From Siphonodentalium dalli (Eukaryota; Mollusca; Scaphopoda; Gadilida; Siphonodentaliidae), in contig CP136061.1 of assembly GCA_032622095.1 (NCBI GenBank), forward strand, positions 212,504,373-212,568,372: a stretch of DNA of 64,000 bases. The letters run 5' to 3'. The stretch's first letter is position 1, and each line of letters begins with the position of its first letter. Below, piece after piece: positions 32,975 through 46,400 of the stretch. The notes under the pieces were generated by a model. The model worked only from the letters and a program-made list of their open reading frames with translations, searched no databases and was not told the origin of the DNA. Made by a program: the position numbers and the translations under genes.

Positions 32975-33105
32975 ACTATCTTGTTTAAACAACTTATCTT
33001 GTTTAAACAACTTAGAGCTCTATCTTGTTTAATCAACTTAGCTATTTCGTTTAAACAAATTAGCTATCGTGTTTAAACAACTTAGCTATTTTGTTCAAAA
33101 AATTA
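32975..33105 (+). repeat. Tandem repeat of TTGTTTAAACAACTTA units
   Basis: About six units of 18-24 bases on the pattern CTTGTTTAAACAACTTAGCT occur here. Arm 2 has roughly two at 41070-41105. It is an expansion in arm 1 or a contraction in arm 2. Confidence 0.8.
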
Positions 33106-33483
33106 ATTAAAATGTGAAATCCAAGATGGCCACTGGAGGCCATGTTTTTTTTTTTTTACAAAATTAGGAAAACATTGTCAGCTTCTATATAGATGTCATA
33201 CCGAAGATACATACGAAGAATGGTGACGATTGGATGAGGGTTGTGGACTGTAGTGAGTGCTAAATTAAACTGTTGACGGACAACGGACGCCAACCCATGA
33301 CAAAAGCTCAAACTAAACTTCGTTAATTTGAGCTAAAATCGGTCCTGTAACAGAGGTGAACATCGGTGATCTAATTGACACCCATAAATCTGGAAGTGAT
33401 AGAAATCAACGAGAAGATAGCGACGCTGCTAGATCTTGTCCTGTATGTACCATGTCAGCAGACAGAAATTGATCATACGGTGT

Positions 33484-34077
33484 ATTACGTCGGTGGGATT
33501 CAAACATGTCGTATACAAAATTCCCGCACTTTTTAGTCATTTTACAGGAGAGACAAAAAACTGATTATATTTTGATATGTTATATTCAGAAGAACAAAAG
33601 TGCAGCAAATCCATCGATACACATCCCGGGCATCGAATTATTGTGAAACTGACGATTTTACACCAGTCTATAAAGAGAAAACTGTGAAATGAGCTTATAC
33701 GACTTTTTTGAAATATTTTTTTTTCGCGGCAAAATTTTACGACGTTTTGAAATTTATACGACAAATTTGAAACAACTTTATGCCTCGACATCACATAATT
33801 TCAATTTATACGACCTTTTTTTCTGCCGAGAAAACAGTTAGCTTGGTTCCATTTCCATTATACTAAGTATAATATACATTTCCGATAATGGACGGTTATA
33901 TGTGATCACTCAGTTATCCAAGTATGTCGGAATTCGATAATTAAACTAGATAGCTGAAACGACACAGTGGCAACAAACCCGAGTAACTTGTGAGGCTTCC
34001 GAAACGGATGCCGCTATACTACCAAATTTCTTGCCAATCCCATATCATTCTATAATATCATGCTATACGGTATTAGT
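33484..34077. other. Spacer between arms, left part
   Basis: This is AT-rich unique sequence with several TATACGAC words (33500-33840), also met at 38512-38580. No gene is seen. Confidence 0.5.
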
Positions 34078-35289
34078 CCGGGAGCTAATAGGGGTACCCT
34101 TGCACCCCCTGGTACTTAACTTCACACCAATCATTTTGTTCCGTATTATGTCCTTCAACTTCTAAGCAATGATAGTAAGAAAAAAAGTGGCTGTGTAGAC
34201 TACAGGCAAGATGGCGTCCATCATGGCCGCCATTTTTCAGACCAGACCCTAAGTCAGTTTTATGCAAATTATAGCTGGAAAATCTAGTAAAATTATACAA
34301 ATATATATATTTCCGTGAAGATAAGAAATAATGACACTTTTCTGGGCCAAAAATTGAGATTCACAATCCAAGATGACCACAGGAAGTTGAAAATAAGACA
34401 TTTTTTCTTCACAAATGTCTTCTGGACAAATTTATGCTGATTGGAACTGGTATTGCAATATGACTTCATTTTGTATTTTGTATATTAACTGATGATTGGA
34501 GCAATTAAATATGGAATTATTGGGGTCCTAGCCCCTTCCGATCCCTCAAAAATTCGATTTTACAGAATGCGGTATAACATTTCCCAAAAAATCACAATTG
34601 GGATTCTTGTCATATTTCAACAAAAAATGAAAAGAACTTTGTAAAGTAAGTGAGGCATATCATTACCTATGAATATTTAAACTCACTGAAACAAAAATTC
34701 TTACCTTGACTCAAAATGGCCGCCAAAATATATGTAAATGGTAAATAATGCCCCAGGGTGTCTTGCAATCGCTTACAAGTTGTAGTTGATGTATACAATT
34801 GGCTATTCTGTATTCTATACATTGTGTACTGACATGTCTGATGCACCATGGATCATTTTTACTGTTGTCACCACTGACATCACCAGAAATATTGAATTTT
34901 TCACTCACAAACTTGACATAAATATCGGCAAAAACTCACTTTTCAGGGTTCGACCATTTTTTCAGGTAAAATGCAACTATCTTTGGTATCAAAGGTATTT
35001 ATTGTTTTTGTCTATCTTAAATGTGTCACACTACGGTGTTTATAGACTTAATTGCTCAAGATGGCTTCCAAGATGGCAACCAAAAGGTAGCAAATTGTGA
35101 CTCACTTGGTTATTATACGTGTTTGTTAATTAACTGACAAATACGTTCTGTTATGTTTGTCTCAGTTCCGTATGGGGCATGACACATTCATTTTAAAGTT
35201 GCAGTATGGAATTTTGCGGAGAACCTCTTTTGTGATTCTGGTCATATTATTGAAAGGGAATGGGCAGAACTTTGAGACGGAACTGAGAT

Positions 35290-35560
35290 GAACCATGATA
35301 TGTGGGTATTCTGGTCCAATATGACTGTTGGTAACGGGTGGGACGTATATTGATATATGTTGTGGATGTGTTATCATTGGGGGTGTATAGGGAGTAGATG
35401 TATGATCATGGATGGCGTGTATGATTATGGCAAGTATGGAACTTATGGTCGTATGTGCGGGTATTGGTATATCTGGAAGAGGTCATGTCATAGAGTTCTC
35501 CGTCTTGATGGTGTTTATGTACATGGAGGAAATGTTAAACGTGGAAAGTCACCCATTATC
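35290..35560 (-). repeat. Reversed part of the 42-bp minisatellite
   Basis: Units here read as the complement of those at 35590-37190 (GGGTGGGACGTATATTGATAT, ATGATCATGGATGGCGTGTA). The array therefore switches strand near 35570. Confidence 0.55.
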
Positions 35561-35589
35561 ACACAGTCATTCCATATATACATAAACAC

Positions 35590-37190
35590 CATATACATAA
35601 TATAGTGACCCACTGTATACATGTACACCTGACCCATGACCACGGATGACCATACAGCCCCGGCCACAATGCAGGCACACCGAGTATACTCCTAAACATG
35701 ACCCATAACCATATAGTCACTCCTTGTATACCCAACCATCTCACCATTGACCATAAGGTCATCCCCTGTATACATATTATCCACTCACATGGTCAAATAG
35801 ACAATCAATACATACACCAACACCACATCAATGACCATAAAGTCACTTCGGGTATACATATGCACCTCCCCAATGGCCATGTAGCCACTCGCTTCGTACA
35901 CATACCCTCACCCATGTACCTGGTATACTCCTTCACCTGACCTATGGCCATATAGTCACCCCGTGTGTACATATTCAAAACATTCACACATGGTCATCGT
36001 CATTCCTTGTATACATATTCACCTCAACATTGACCACGTCACTCCATGTATTCCTATTTGTCACACCATAGCCGAATAGCCGCTCAAGATATACTAATAC
36101 ACCCCAGGCACGTCAGTATAGTCACTCCATGTATGCATAAGCACCTCATCCATGGCAATATAGCCACTCGATATATACACATACCCCTCGCCCATGACAA
36201 TATAGCAACACGTGTGTATACCCGTATAACCTACATATGACCATACCACCACGAGTCACCAAACATGAAGACCAGGTATACTCACACGCCTGACACATGA
36301 CCATTTAGTCACCCCTGTATAGGTATTCATTACATTTATGATAATGCAGTCACTAATTGTATACCTACATGTACTCATCTCACCATTAACCATACAGTCA
36401 CTACCTGTATACATATTCGTCACATATAGTCATATAACCACTCGGTATACATGTGCAGCCCATAGATTCACTCCAGATATACATGTAAACCTCATCAATG
36501 GCCATTTAGCCCTTCCAGATATACAAAAAAACCCGCACACACGACCACTTATACCATCCATACTTGCATATACATATCACACTTGACAATTCAGCAATTC
36601 ACTGTATAATCATACACGCCATCTATGATAATACAGATATCCCTATACACCCACCAATGATAATACATCCACGAGATATATAAATATACATCCCACCCGT
36701 TACCACAAAGATACTCCCTATATACCCACACGATAATGTCCACCCAGCTTACTCCAGGTATTCATATTCAATCATGACCGTAGTCATTCCCTGTATACCT
36801 ATACACATTACCCGTAATCATAAAATCACTCGTTATTTATCCAAACACCCCATTCATGATCATACAGACAACACATGTACATCCCACCCATGACCTTACA
36901 GTCACTCCATATATATACATAATCAGCACATAGATGACCATGTAGCTATATCCATACACCGTGTGCACCCGTACTGGATATACACAACCATACAGTCACT
37001 CCATGCATACCGATTCACCTCACGACCTCTCCCTGTATACCTATGCATCTTACCATTGACAACCCATTCATAACCATATAGTCACTCACTGTATACATAT
37101 TCACATCAGTCATGACATACAATAACTCCCTGTATACCTATTCACCTCACCTATGATCATAGAGTAACTCCCTGGCTACGATATTGGCAT
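35590..37190 (+). repeat. 42-bp minisatellite in the foldback core
   Basis: About 38 degenerate units follow the pattern CTGTATACATATTCACCTCA, CCCATGACCATA, TAGTCACTCC. CCATA-TAGTCACTC words recur every 40-45 bases. The units are imperfect, so the array is old. Frames in it are meaningless. Confidence 0.85.
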
Positions 37191-38814
37191 CCACACTGTA
37201 TCCAGTTGACTTTTTGTTTTATCATAATGGACCAGAATAGCCACAGCTTATGGACCATCTCAGTTCCGTCTCAAAGTTCTGCACATTTCCTTTCAATAAA
37301 TCCCCAAAAAGAAAAAAAAGGTTCTCGGCAAACTTACACACTTTAAAATGAATTTGTCATGCCCCATACTGAACTGCGACAACCAGAATAGAACATGTAG
37401 TTGTCAGTTAATTAACTATCACGTATAATAACCAAGTGAGTCACAATTTGCTACCTTTTCGGATAACGCCGAGAATAATGTTCGGGATATAATGTTTGGT
37501 TGCCATTTTGGAAGCCATCTTGAGCAATTTGGTCAATACACACCGAAGTATGACGTATTTAAGATAGTCCAAAACAAGCACCTTTCAATCCAAAGATAGT
37601 AACATTTTACCTGAAACAAAAAATGGTCCAAACCTAAAAAGTTAATTTTTGCCGATATTTATGTCAAGTTTTTGAGTGAAAAGTCCAATATTTTGGTGAT
37701 GTCAGTGGTGACAACAGTAAAAATTAAACATGATGCATCAGACATGTTATTATTCAATGTATTTAATGCAGAATAGCCTATTTTATACATCAACCAAAAC
37801 TTGTAAGCGATTGCAGGACACGCTGGGGTAATATATTTACCATTTTCCATATTTTGGCGGTCATACTGGCAGCCATTTTGAGCCAAAGTAAGAATTTTGG
37901 TTCCAGTGAGTTAGAATATTCATAGGTAATGATATGTCTCACTTACATTACAAAGTTCTTTTCATTTTTGTTGAAATATGACTAGAATCCCAATTGTGAT
38001 TTTTTGTGAAGTTTTATACCGCATTCTGTAAAATCGAATGTTTGAGGGATCGGAAGGGGTTAGGACCCCAATAATTCCATTTTAATTGCTCCAATGATCA
38101 GGTAATATATAAAACACAAAATAAAGTCATATTACTCAACCATTTCCAAACAGCATGAATTGATCTAGAAGATGTTTGTGAAAAAATGTCATATTTTCAA
38201 GTTCAGCGGCCATTTTGGCGGCCATCTTGGATGGTGAGTTTCAATTTTGGCCCAAAAAGGTATTATTGTGTCTTAGCTTCACGAAAATATATACATTTTT
38301 CTAGATTTTCACGCTATAATTTGCATAAAACTCACTTAGGGTCTGGTCAGAAAAACGGCGGCCATGATGGACGCCATATTGTCTGGAGTCTACACGGCCA
38401 TATTTTTCTTGTTAACATTGCTTAAAAGTTGAAGGGCATAATAAGGAGCAAAATGAGTGGGGTGAAGTTAAGTCACAGGTGGGTGCAAGGGTACCCCTAT
38501 TAGCTCCCGGGCTGTATACGACGTTCTGAGAACAACGTAACTGACGTTATGGTCATATGTTTTACTTAAAATATGTCGTATACTTTATAGGACATTTTTG
38601 AAGTAAGAAATTTGTCCAACCAATTTCCATCACATGGCCTAAAAGCTCATTTCTGGTTGGATTAGAACAAGGATAAGAATTTTAGGGGTGTAATCGACCG
38701 CGTAGATTACGAATTTGCAATACAAATTTTCGCGCCAAAATACGATTTTAACAGTTTTACGACTTCTTTGAATCCAACCGACGGAATTTAATTTACCATA
38801 ATTCACCAGCTCCC

Positions 38815-40450
38815 TATATCTATATTTGCGAATGTCTGTCTGTCTGTCTGTCTGTGTTCTATAGAAATTCACAGGGGACCATCTAGATGATGCCAAATGG
38901 GTCTACTATGAGTAGCTTTTTACGAGAAAGATAATGGTCGGGGTTAGAATTTTCTAATGTGACGCCGTTGTTGTCAGGGGCAGAAAAGGGGGAGGGGCAG
39001 AAAAGGGGGAGGGGCAGAAAAATTATTTGTCGCCGATTGCCACCAAACATATATAATCATCCCCATAATATGAGGAATCTAATGGCGTGGTTTAAATATG
39101 GTAAAAGTCGCGCGGTTCGCGTCAGGGTGCCCGGAGGGGGGGGGGGCAGATTTTTTTCTGTCGCCGATTGCCACGAAACTTACATATAATCATCCGCATG
39201 ATATAAAGAATCCAACGGTGTGGTTCAAATATGTCAAAGGTGGCGTCGTTTGAGACAGGGATGAACGGAAGGGGAGAGGGGCACCAAAATTGATAAAACT
39301 TATTTTAGCGCCGATTTCCACTAAATTGATATATATTCTTCTTCATGATACAAGGAATCTAATTGTGCGATTTAACAACGCCAAATTGTTGTTTTTGAAT
39401 GAGAGATTGGGGGGTGGGCACTAAATTTGATAATAAGTCGCCGATTGCCACCACACTTATACAAAATCATCCCATGGTATGGGGAGTCTAATGGTGTGGC
39501 TTTTATCTGTCAAATGCGGCCTCATTCGAGCCAGGGTTGCATTGAAAGGGACAGGTGCACCAAAATTGATGCACAATTTTTTTAGCGCCAATTTCCACCA
39601 AATTGATACACGTTCTTATCCATGATACGAGGAATCTAATCGTGATTTAAAGACGCCATAGTGGTGCTGTTTGGGTGAGAGATGGAGAGGGAGGGATTGG
39701 CACCAAATTTGATAAAAATAAAATCGCCGATTATCACCAAACTTATAAACAATCATCTCCATGATATCAGGAGTGTAATCGTGTGGATTAAGGATGTCAC
39801 AAGTGGGGCCATTCGAGTCAGTGGTGTATAGAGATGAGAGGGACACAAAAAATTATATCTATATGTTTAGTGCCGATTTCCCCCAGATTGATACATATTC
39901 TTCTCCGTGATACGAGGAATCTTATCGTGTGGTTGAGATACACCAAATCGGTGCCCTATGGGTGAGAGATATGGGGACCTTAAATTTGATACGAATTTGT
40001 ATACTCGCCAATTTTCACCAATTTCATATATATGCATCTCTAATCTCTAATGAGTGTTAGTGTGTGCAGCTTGAGTCCGAAATAGGGACGGGAGGGTCAC
40101 CAAAATTGATACAAAATATTTTTAGTACCAATTACCATCAAATTCAGACACGTTCTTCTCAAATGATACAAGAAATAAAATCGTTCTGTCTGTCTGTCTT
40201 TTTGTCTGTCTGTGTGCGTTCTATATATAACTTCACGCGGTACAATCGAGATGGCACCAAGGCGTTCTAAGAGGGGTAACTTTTTACAAGGAAGATAATT
40301 GTGCGGGTTAAAAATTTCTAAAATGACGCTGTTTGTGGGAGGGGAAATTAAAAAAATATGGTGAAATAGTTTTGTCGCTGATTTCCACCAAACGAATACA
40401 TAATCACCTTCGCAAAATGCCGTTGTTCGAGTCAGCGTTGCATCAACAAT
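38815..40450 (+). repeat. Array of about 140-bp units with a GTCTGTCTG start
   Basis: It starts TCTATATTTGCGAATG followed by GTCTGTCTGTCTG. About nine units follow with GCCGATT(T/G)CCACCAAA, ATGATACGAGGAATCTAAT, GTGTGGTTTAAA and CGAGTCAGGG. A second start-like block with GTCTG repeats occurs at 40180. The same family occurs at 61970-63290. The TC start and subterminal microsatellite recall non-autonomous Helitrons, but no clean CTAG end with a hairpin was identified. Confidence 0.7.
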
Positions 40451-41443
40451 TGATTTAATAAACCAAATTCCACCAAATTCATACATCGATTCTGATTGTG
40501 TTGTGCCATCCTCGTGGACTGAGATGTAAGATAGCTACACGAATTTGTACCACGCGACGCGATAGAAGGAAAATAGCCATTAGTATATTCACAATGTGCC
40601 CCGGTATGGACTACTAGTATACTGATTAAAGTCACTTCTGTGCTTCTATGGTATACAAAATACTAGCGACATAATATACATATATAGGGCGCTGGTAAAT
40701 TATGCTAATATTCACTGTATGATAGGTTTCAGCAATATGTCTACTGACATGGCACATAACAAGATATATCAGCGTCGCTATCTTCTCGTTGATTTATATC
40801 ACTTCCAGACTTAGGGGTGTCAATGAGCTCACCGATGTTCACCTCTGTTATATGACCGATGTTAGCTCAACTTTTGCAATGGGTTGGCGTCCGTTGTCCG
40901 CCAACAATTTAATTTAGCACACACTACAGTCCACACCCTTCGTCCGATCGTCACCATTCTTCGTAAAAATATTCGGTACGACCTCTAGATAGAAGCGTAC
41001 AATTTGTTCCTAATTTTATAAAACAAAACATGGCCTCCAATTGCCATCTTGGATTTCACATTTGAATTCATTTTTTAAACAAAATTGCTAAGTTGTTTAA
41101 ACAAGATATAATTATGATGGAAATGGGGAATATACGCTGCCGTAGAATCTTTATATCAAATTTCACCTCATAACTTTGAATTTCAGAGCGAGGCTTAAAC
41201 TGTAAAACAGTTTGTGTCCTGTGTTCGAATATAAACGTCGTAGATGTCTGGTTTTGTGCGACACTCTCTCGTAAGCTCCGTTTTTATCGATAACACTATC
41301 GCTGAATTTATGGTCAGCTCGATGACGTGGAGAGATAATAGAATTACTTTGAAAAACGTTTCATTTTGTTTTGAAATTCGACAGCGTATATAGAAAATTC
41401 ACACCGATAACGGGTCGTATATAAATAGCGAGAAAAGGGTGTG

Positions 41444-43091
41444 GCAACAAACGGCATTAATGAAATTACAGAGTGTGTAACAAGGAAACATGATTTCCAT
41501 GACCACATGACCACGTAACATTTTTCAGTGGATCGCAGTGGAAATATCGTGGGTGTCAATGAAGCGACCCCCATACGACATGTGTTACTATCGACCAATC
41601 GTGTAACAGAATATACACTAAGCAATACATGTAGATCAAGCTGCATGTCGCACATACCGGTGGTCATAGCGGGTCTCGATAAAATATGGCACTCTTATAT
41701 TGTGACTTTATATCTGTTCAACGGCTTTTTGGGATGGTAGATATTTCAACTTTCCTCACGGATATGAGATAAATGGATACTCTTTGTTTTACGCGCGATA
41801 TCGATGCTACTATGACATTTATTAACAAATCGACCCGACATAAACAACCGCCACCAACATGGTGGCACATTCGGTAAGGCACATTATGTACTTTAATAGA
41901 GATTTTAAAGTTGACTATATGTTGACCATATAGCACACTACATGTCTGATAAAATAAAATATTAATTTCTTCATTTATTTCATCTAAAAGTAGTCACTAA
42001 TAATCAAAAGAATTTGATTACTTTTATAAAATTATTGTATTTGTATTTTGTAACCAAATACATCAACTGGAAAAACAGTATTTGTAGGTGGACCTCCATT
42101 GTGGCATTGCGCCTATATATGGCACCAAGTAAGCGGTAGTCTACAGAGGAGTGCATAATGACCTAAACACTCTGACATTCCTTGTCCACTCAGTATCTTG
42201 ATAGTATTGAACCAAGGTCCACTCCATTACAACGAGGGCACTGTCTTGTCGTGACATAGGGTTACATACCCTACATGAGTTTTATATCGTCGTAACGGTT
42301 CGTTACTTTTTAAACATGCACTACCTCCGCGATGCTTACGCAAGCACTGATCGGGTTTACATCAGCCAGGCAATTCTTCAAGGATTGGCCATTTATAAAC
42401 GGACAATCCGTACCTAAAATGTTCGTTAATTAATGGACAATCCGACCACACGTGGCACGCGAGCTTGGCATTGTCCACTAAATGACGTCATGTATAGCTA
42501 ATCCTGAATGTTAGCTTCATATTTAATATGAAGGGAAATAACTCTATAAAGAATGTTAATTTACTAAATAACGGCGATTTGTATGAGAAGAAGTGTTTTT
42601 GACGAAATAACGGAGATATATGTAGAAGACTTTTTGACGAAATAACGGAAATATTCGAAGAAGTGTTTTTAAAGAGACAATTGGCCTCGGGATTATTGAG
42701 ATAAAGTGTAATATGTCACTGTCAGGGGGAACTTACTTATGTTGATTTGTTTATATGTGACTTCTATTACTACAACTTAAGCATAGCCGTACAGTCGCCC
42801 AAATGTTGGGGGGGGGGGCGTGGTGAGACTGTTTGCCCGCATTTTTGTACATGATATATTCATGGTTGTAACACAGTTTTTGTAGACTACACCTTATATA
42901 CACACTTAAATATAAAATATAGATTCAAATTAACCTTAAATGCGTATAATTCTGGCAGGAATGTGAAATACTGTAAATTGCTACAATTTTCTTGAAATAC
43001 CATTCAATTTTTCTTAATTTGACCGAATATACCTCATAATACATTTGCCTGACAATTGCCAGAATTGTGAGATTTCAAAACTTGGGGTGTG
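41444..43091. mobile_element. 1.65-kb insertion only in arm 2, downstream of PMT
   Basis: GGGTGTG occurs at 41437-41443 and 43085-43091. Arm 1 has one GGGGTGT at about 32644-32656 between the same flanks. The insertion includes the second copy of the TGGACAAT repeat (42365-42675) and a G-run at 42808. It has no terminal inverted repeats and no coding region. Confidence 0.65.
42365..42675 (+). repeat. Dispersed repeat with TGGACAAT hairpins (copy 2)
   Basis: This is a copy of 29440-29750 in the same orientation, with AATTCTTCAAGGATTG, GGACAATCCG, CATATTTAATATGAAGGG and GACGAAATAACGGA blocks. Arm 1 has nothing at the corresponding place. Confidence 0.75.
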
Positions 43092-43210
43092 CTGCAATCC
43101 TCACAGCCCCCGATACGTACGGCTATCGACTTATGTACCTCGTTTTATACACACGCACAGAAGACGAAATTTGACACTATATACATGTAGATCTAATAAC
43201 GCGACCCACG

Positions 43211-43216
43211 TTTATT
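43211..43216 (-). terminator. Polyadenylation signal of arm 2 PMT
   Basis: TTTATT on the plus strand gives AATAAA on the minus strand, about 115 bases after the stop. It is conserved with arm 1 (32518-32523). Confidence 0.55.
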
Positions 43217-43329
43217 TACGTAATTGTTCCGTAGTTTCCGCTGATATGAAGCGACCATCTTCATCCTATTCTGAAACGTAGTCTTGTCAAAGAGGGTTAT
43301 TGTCAACAGATAACACCATTCAGACTCAA

Positions 43330-43443
43330 TCAGTAGTTTTTTTCGGCCACGAGCCACACCCATCTGTGATCTCCATTTCTGCACGAAACTAACTTGTCGT
43401 TCCATCCTTTCATGATATCATCATAGTCTGCCTGTGCGAATTC
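43330..43443 (-). CDS. PMT: PMT terminal exon E (arm 2), altered C-terminus
   Basis: It starts [19 protein letters not shown] seven-A run replaces the six-A run of arm 1, so the reading ends AEKNY and stops one codon earlier. The acceptor is aatttaag, weaker than aatttcag in arm 1. Confidence 0.9.
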   Translation of the reverse strand, partial: EFAQADYDDIMKGWNDKLVSCRNGDHRWVWLVAEKNY

Positions 43444-46400
43444 CTTAAATTAATGTTATGTCAGGACATGTACATTTATCAGGTCACATTATAGAATGAT
43501 GGATACTATAATGGAGTCAACTGTGACTTCAATTCAATTCCATTAGTTTAATTTCATACAAACTGATGGTTATACGCGCGTAGTATAGGTATTGCTCCAG
43601 TCTGTGTAAACATGCACTCAGTCTGAGTCATACTAAGTATATCGCAGTCTCATCGAAATGTAATTTCCCGGAAACGTTCAGGCTTCCCCAAATTACGCCA
43701 CGTTATGTCACGTTAATCGCTTCGATTTGAAACTTTTGACTTGATGCAACTAATAGTGAGTTCTGATTATGGATACTGACGTGGAATCCCGTTGTTCGGG
43801 AAACAAAGACTACGACAAATAATATGACCCACTGTTTATACATTCTGGGTCTGTCGTTAACTTAGACAGGCATTGATTGTGCATCGCATTTCGCCGTAGC
43901 TATTTTCGAGGGCTGAAGTATAACTATACACAAAACAATATTTTTAAATTGTTTACGGTTTGTTCAACAAGTTGGCCATTGACCGACATAAGCCGTTGCA
44001 TCATTAATTAAAAACAAAATGAAATTCATATAAACATCGCATATAAACATGTTGTTGATAGTGTTGTGATACATGTACATGTATACGGCTGTGATGTGTA
44101 CACACTAGTATGAATCAAGACACGAAGTGCACATGTGAGTGACTGGACAATTTCACGCCTGTTACTGTGACTGGACAATTTCGTACCCAAACAATGTTTT
44201 ACTTTTGTATAAATTTGAATGATAAGCTTTGCAGTGTTATACATGTAAATATGAACACGCATCAAATTCATATATTTGTATGTGCCGACTTACTGCCAAG
44301 AATTTCTCTTTGGTGGCCTTGAGTGTAGACATTTCTCTGTTCAAGATATCAATGAATTCATTTGTACGGTCTTCCACGACAACGTTGTCGAAACCAGCTG
44401 TTTCAATAAGCTAGAAAATTTAAAACGGAACAAAGTTACACATGTATGCGCATATATGCCGGCTAGTGCAATTGGCGATTTTCAACCTGGCAGTAATGGA
44501 TAATATGCCCACGCTGGCGATGAATGACATCAAATGGCCAACATGCAGCGTCTGAGTGAATTAGGACACAGTAGTCTTCAGTCATGTCCGTGCCATATTT
44601 CAGAACGTTATCATGCGAACGAATCCTCACGTCAAAACGCAACAATAAAACCTCGCCAAAACGTGGTGGTGGAATTGATCGCTGCTAAATCGCATTGCTT
44701 GCGAGGTTTATATTGCATAACGTCCATCTTCGGACTGGGATCGCCATTGGTAACGGATGGTTAACTCATGTGACCCAGAACCGTTGGCCTGGTCACGATT
44801 CAGCTTAGATTATTCAGAGTTGATAAGATAACTTCAACTTGGTAGCAAGTCCGATAACCAGCGCGTAAAGGTACAGTCACACACATCAAAATTGAGTCTG
44901 AATGTGGTCAGTTTCTTGTTTTTCTTTAAATATGTTTGATTTGTAATTAATCATAATAGAAATGGATTGGGAAGAAGTTACAAAAACTTGCTTAGCCCTT
45001 AGTTCTCGTTCAGTCTCGCTGGTTCTCGTTCATTACTTACAAGACGCGTTATTTCCTCGGATTATATCAAGATTGTTTTATGTTTGTTGCCGTAAAACCG
45101 ACTAAATGAAGAAAATGTAGTTTGCGGCGATATACCGACTATTCAAGTAATCGAATACCGACTACACGGTATTAAATATACATTCTAATAAAAAAAAAGA
45201 TCATTTAACATATGTACTTAGACACAATATATTATTTGTAAGGGTGTGTGGTGGGAGGTTCCGATACCGGAATTCCCGGGGAGTCTTGGGTAGTTTGCAT
45301 GGAGATATCATTATTCATTTTAATTTATCAGACTTCGAATCGTTTTGTAGCAGTAAATGAACTGACTTGCAGATAATTATATTTCTTCTAATCGAGGTGT
45401 CGGGAATTCCGAACAGTAAACTGTGTATACATGCATGCATGTTGAATAAGCGGTCCTTCTTGACATACTTTTTGATACACCTCCATTCGTTCGGCGTAGA
45501 AACGGGACATGCCCAGAGCTAATGGGAAATATCTTCGAAGGGATTTCCACAAGGACAACTGATTTATCAGAGATGTAATTTTGAAACATATCAGCATGTT
45601 GATCACTACATTTGTTCAGAAACTTAGCATGGCCAAATTTAAGATTTCTGCGTAGAAATAAGATTGTGGTTTTACGATCTGGTAAATTAGTCAGATATAA
45701 AACTTGTATGGTCAGTGTATGTGGGCATCCATAAACACAAGCCACTAAGAACAAGCGTGGGATGTTCCCCTTTCACAATGCTGCGGTGACTAGTGACTAG
45801 TTATTAGTGGGGCGTTTTGGCAAGGCAACATGACAGCGACCTTTTTGTGAACACTTTATGATGGAAAGTTAAAAGTGCGCAAAGTCATCATGGAATTCAA
45901 CTTATCAACAGATGTTGATAGTTCTCGTGTGGTACTTGCGCGCTTAGCATATTTAAAGAAAAGTTCGCCATTCCACAGCTTATTAGAGACATATCCAATA
46001 CATGTAGATGTAACACGCAATATGAACAATATGAACAATCCGGTCAATGATATACACTACTGCTATCCAACATAATGTTACCATGTTATGTAAGCTTGGA
46101 AGTTGGAGTAAGAGAATCCGCCCCTTGTGGGTCTCCACGATGAAAACACTCACCCTGCCGTATTCCTCCGGAGTTTTCAAATGGTATCCACGCTGTTTAA
46201 CATAGGTTATAAACTGTTCACTCAGATAACCTGATCCACGACAGTAATCGCTTATCGCCAATCTACCCCCTGGTTTCAACCATTTCTGTACAAAACAAAA
46301 ATGAACAAAACAAATACAAAAGGTGATATAGTAACTAAGGTGATATGTTGAAGTGAATCTGTAAAATCAAGGAAGCTAAAGATTCCCTAAATATTCCAGG

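Larger units (their letters stand above)
36..33483 (+). repeat. Arm 1 of giant inverted duplication (PMT locus)
   Basis: This stretch reappears in reverse complement at about 40722-56414. Matching anchors, in order, are 36-60 with 56388-56414, 2698-2793 with 53318-53413, 5159-5400 with 51540-51774, 12151-12444 with 50411-50710, 12630-12752 with 50090-50212, 24745-25920 with 47210-48378, 27303-27434 with 46154-46285, 28989-29105 with 44294-44410, 32289-32405 with 43330-43443, and 33120-33483 with 40722-41060. Exons differ by about 1 to 9 percent at nucleotide level, and introns carry many insertions and deletions. Homology fades at about position 36, so the outer breakpoint may lie at the window edge. 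Arm 1 is longer because of mobile insertions listed separately. The inner end lies in a decayed repeat with GACGGAC words. A misjoined pair of haplotypes could give the same picture. Confidence 0.9.
34078..38510. mobile_element. 4.4-kb foldback element at the palindrome centre
   Basis: The left arm (34078-35300) and right arm (about 37255-38510) are inverted copies. Both ends read CCGGGAGCTAATAGGGGTAC inward. They share TTGCACCC, AAGATGGC, GTCTGGTCTGA-type blocks and CAGTTCCGT(C/A)TC near the inner border. TATACG flanks both sides (34064-34069 and 38515-38520) as a possible target duplication. The centre is a minisatellite. No transposase is encoded, so it is a non-autonomous foldback element. 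A structure of this size near the symmetry centre could stall replication. Confidence 0.8.

Noticed and set aside
35590-37190. Regular 42-bp repeats as a CRISPR-like array
   Set aside because: The units are degenerate along their whole length with no constant repeat and variable spacer, and the context is eukaryotic. It is a minisatellite.
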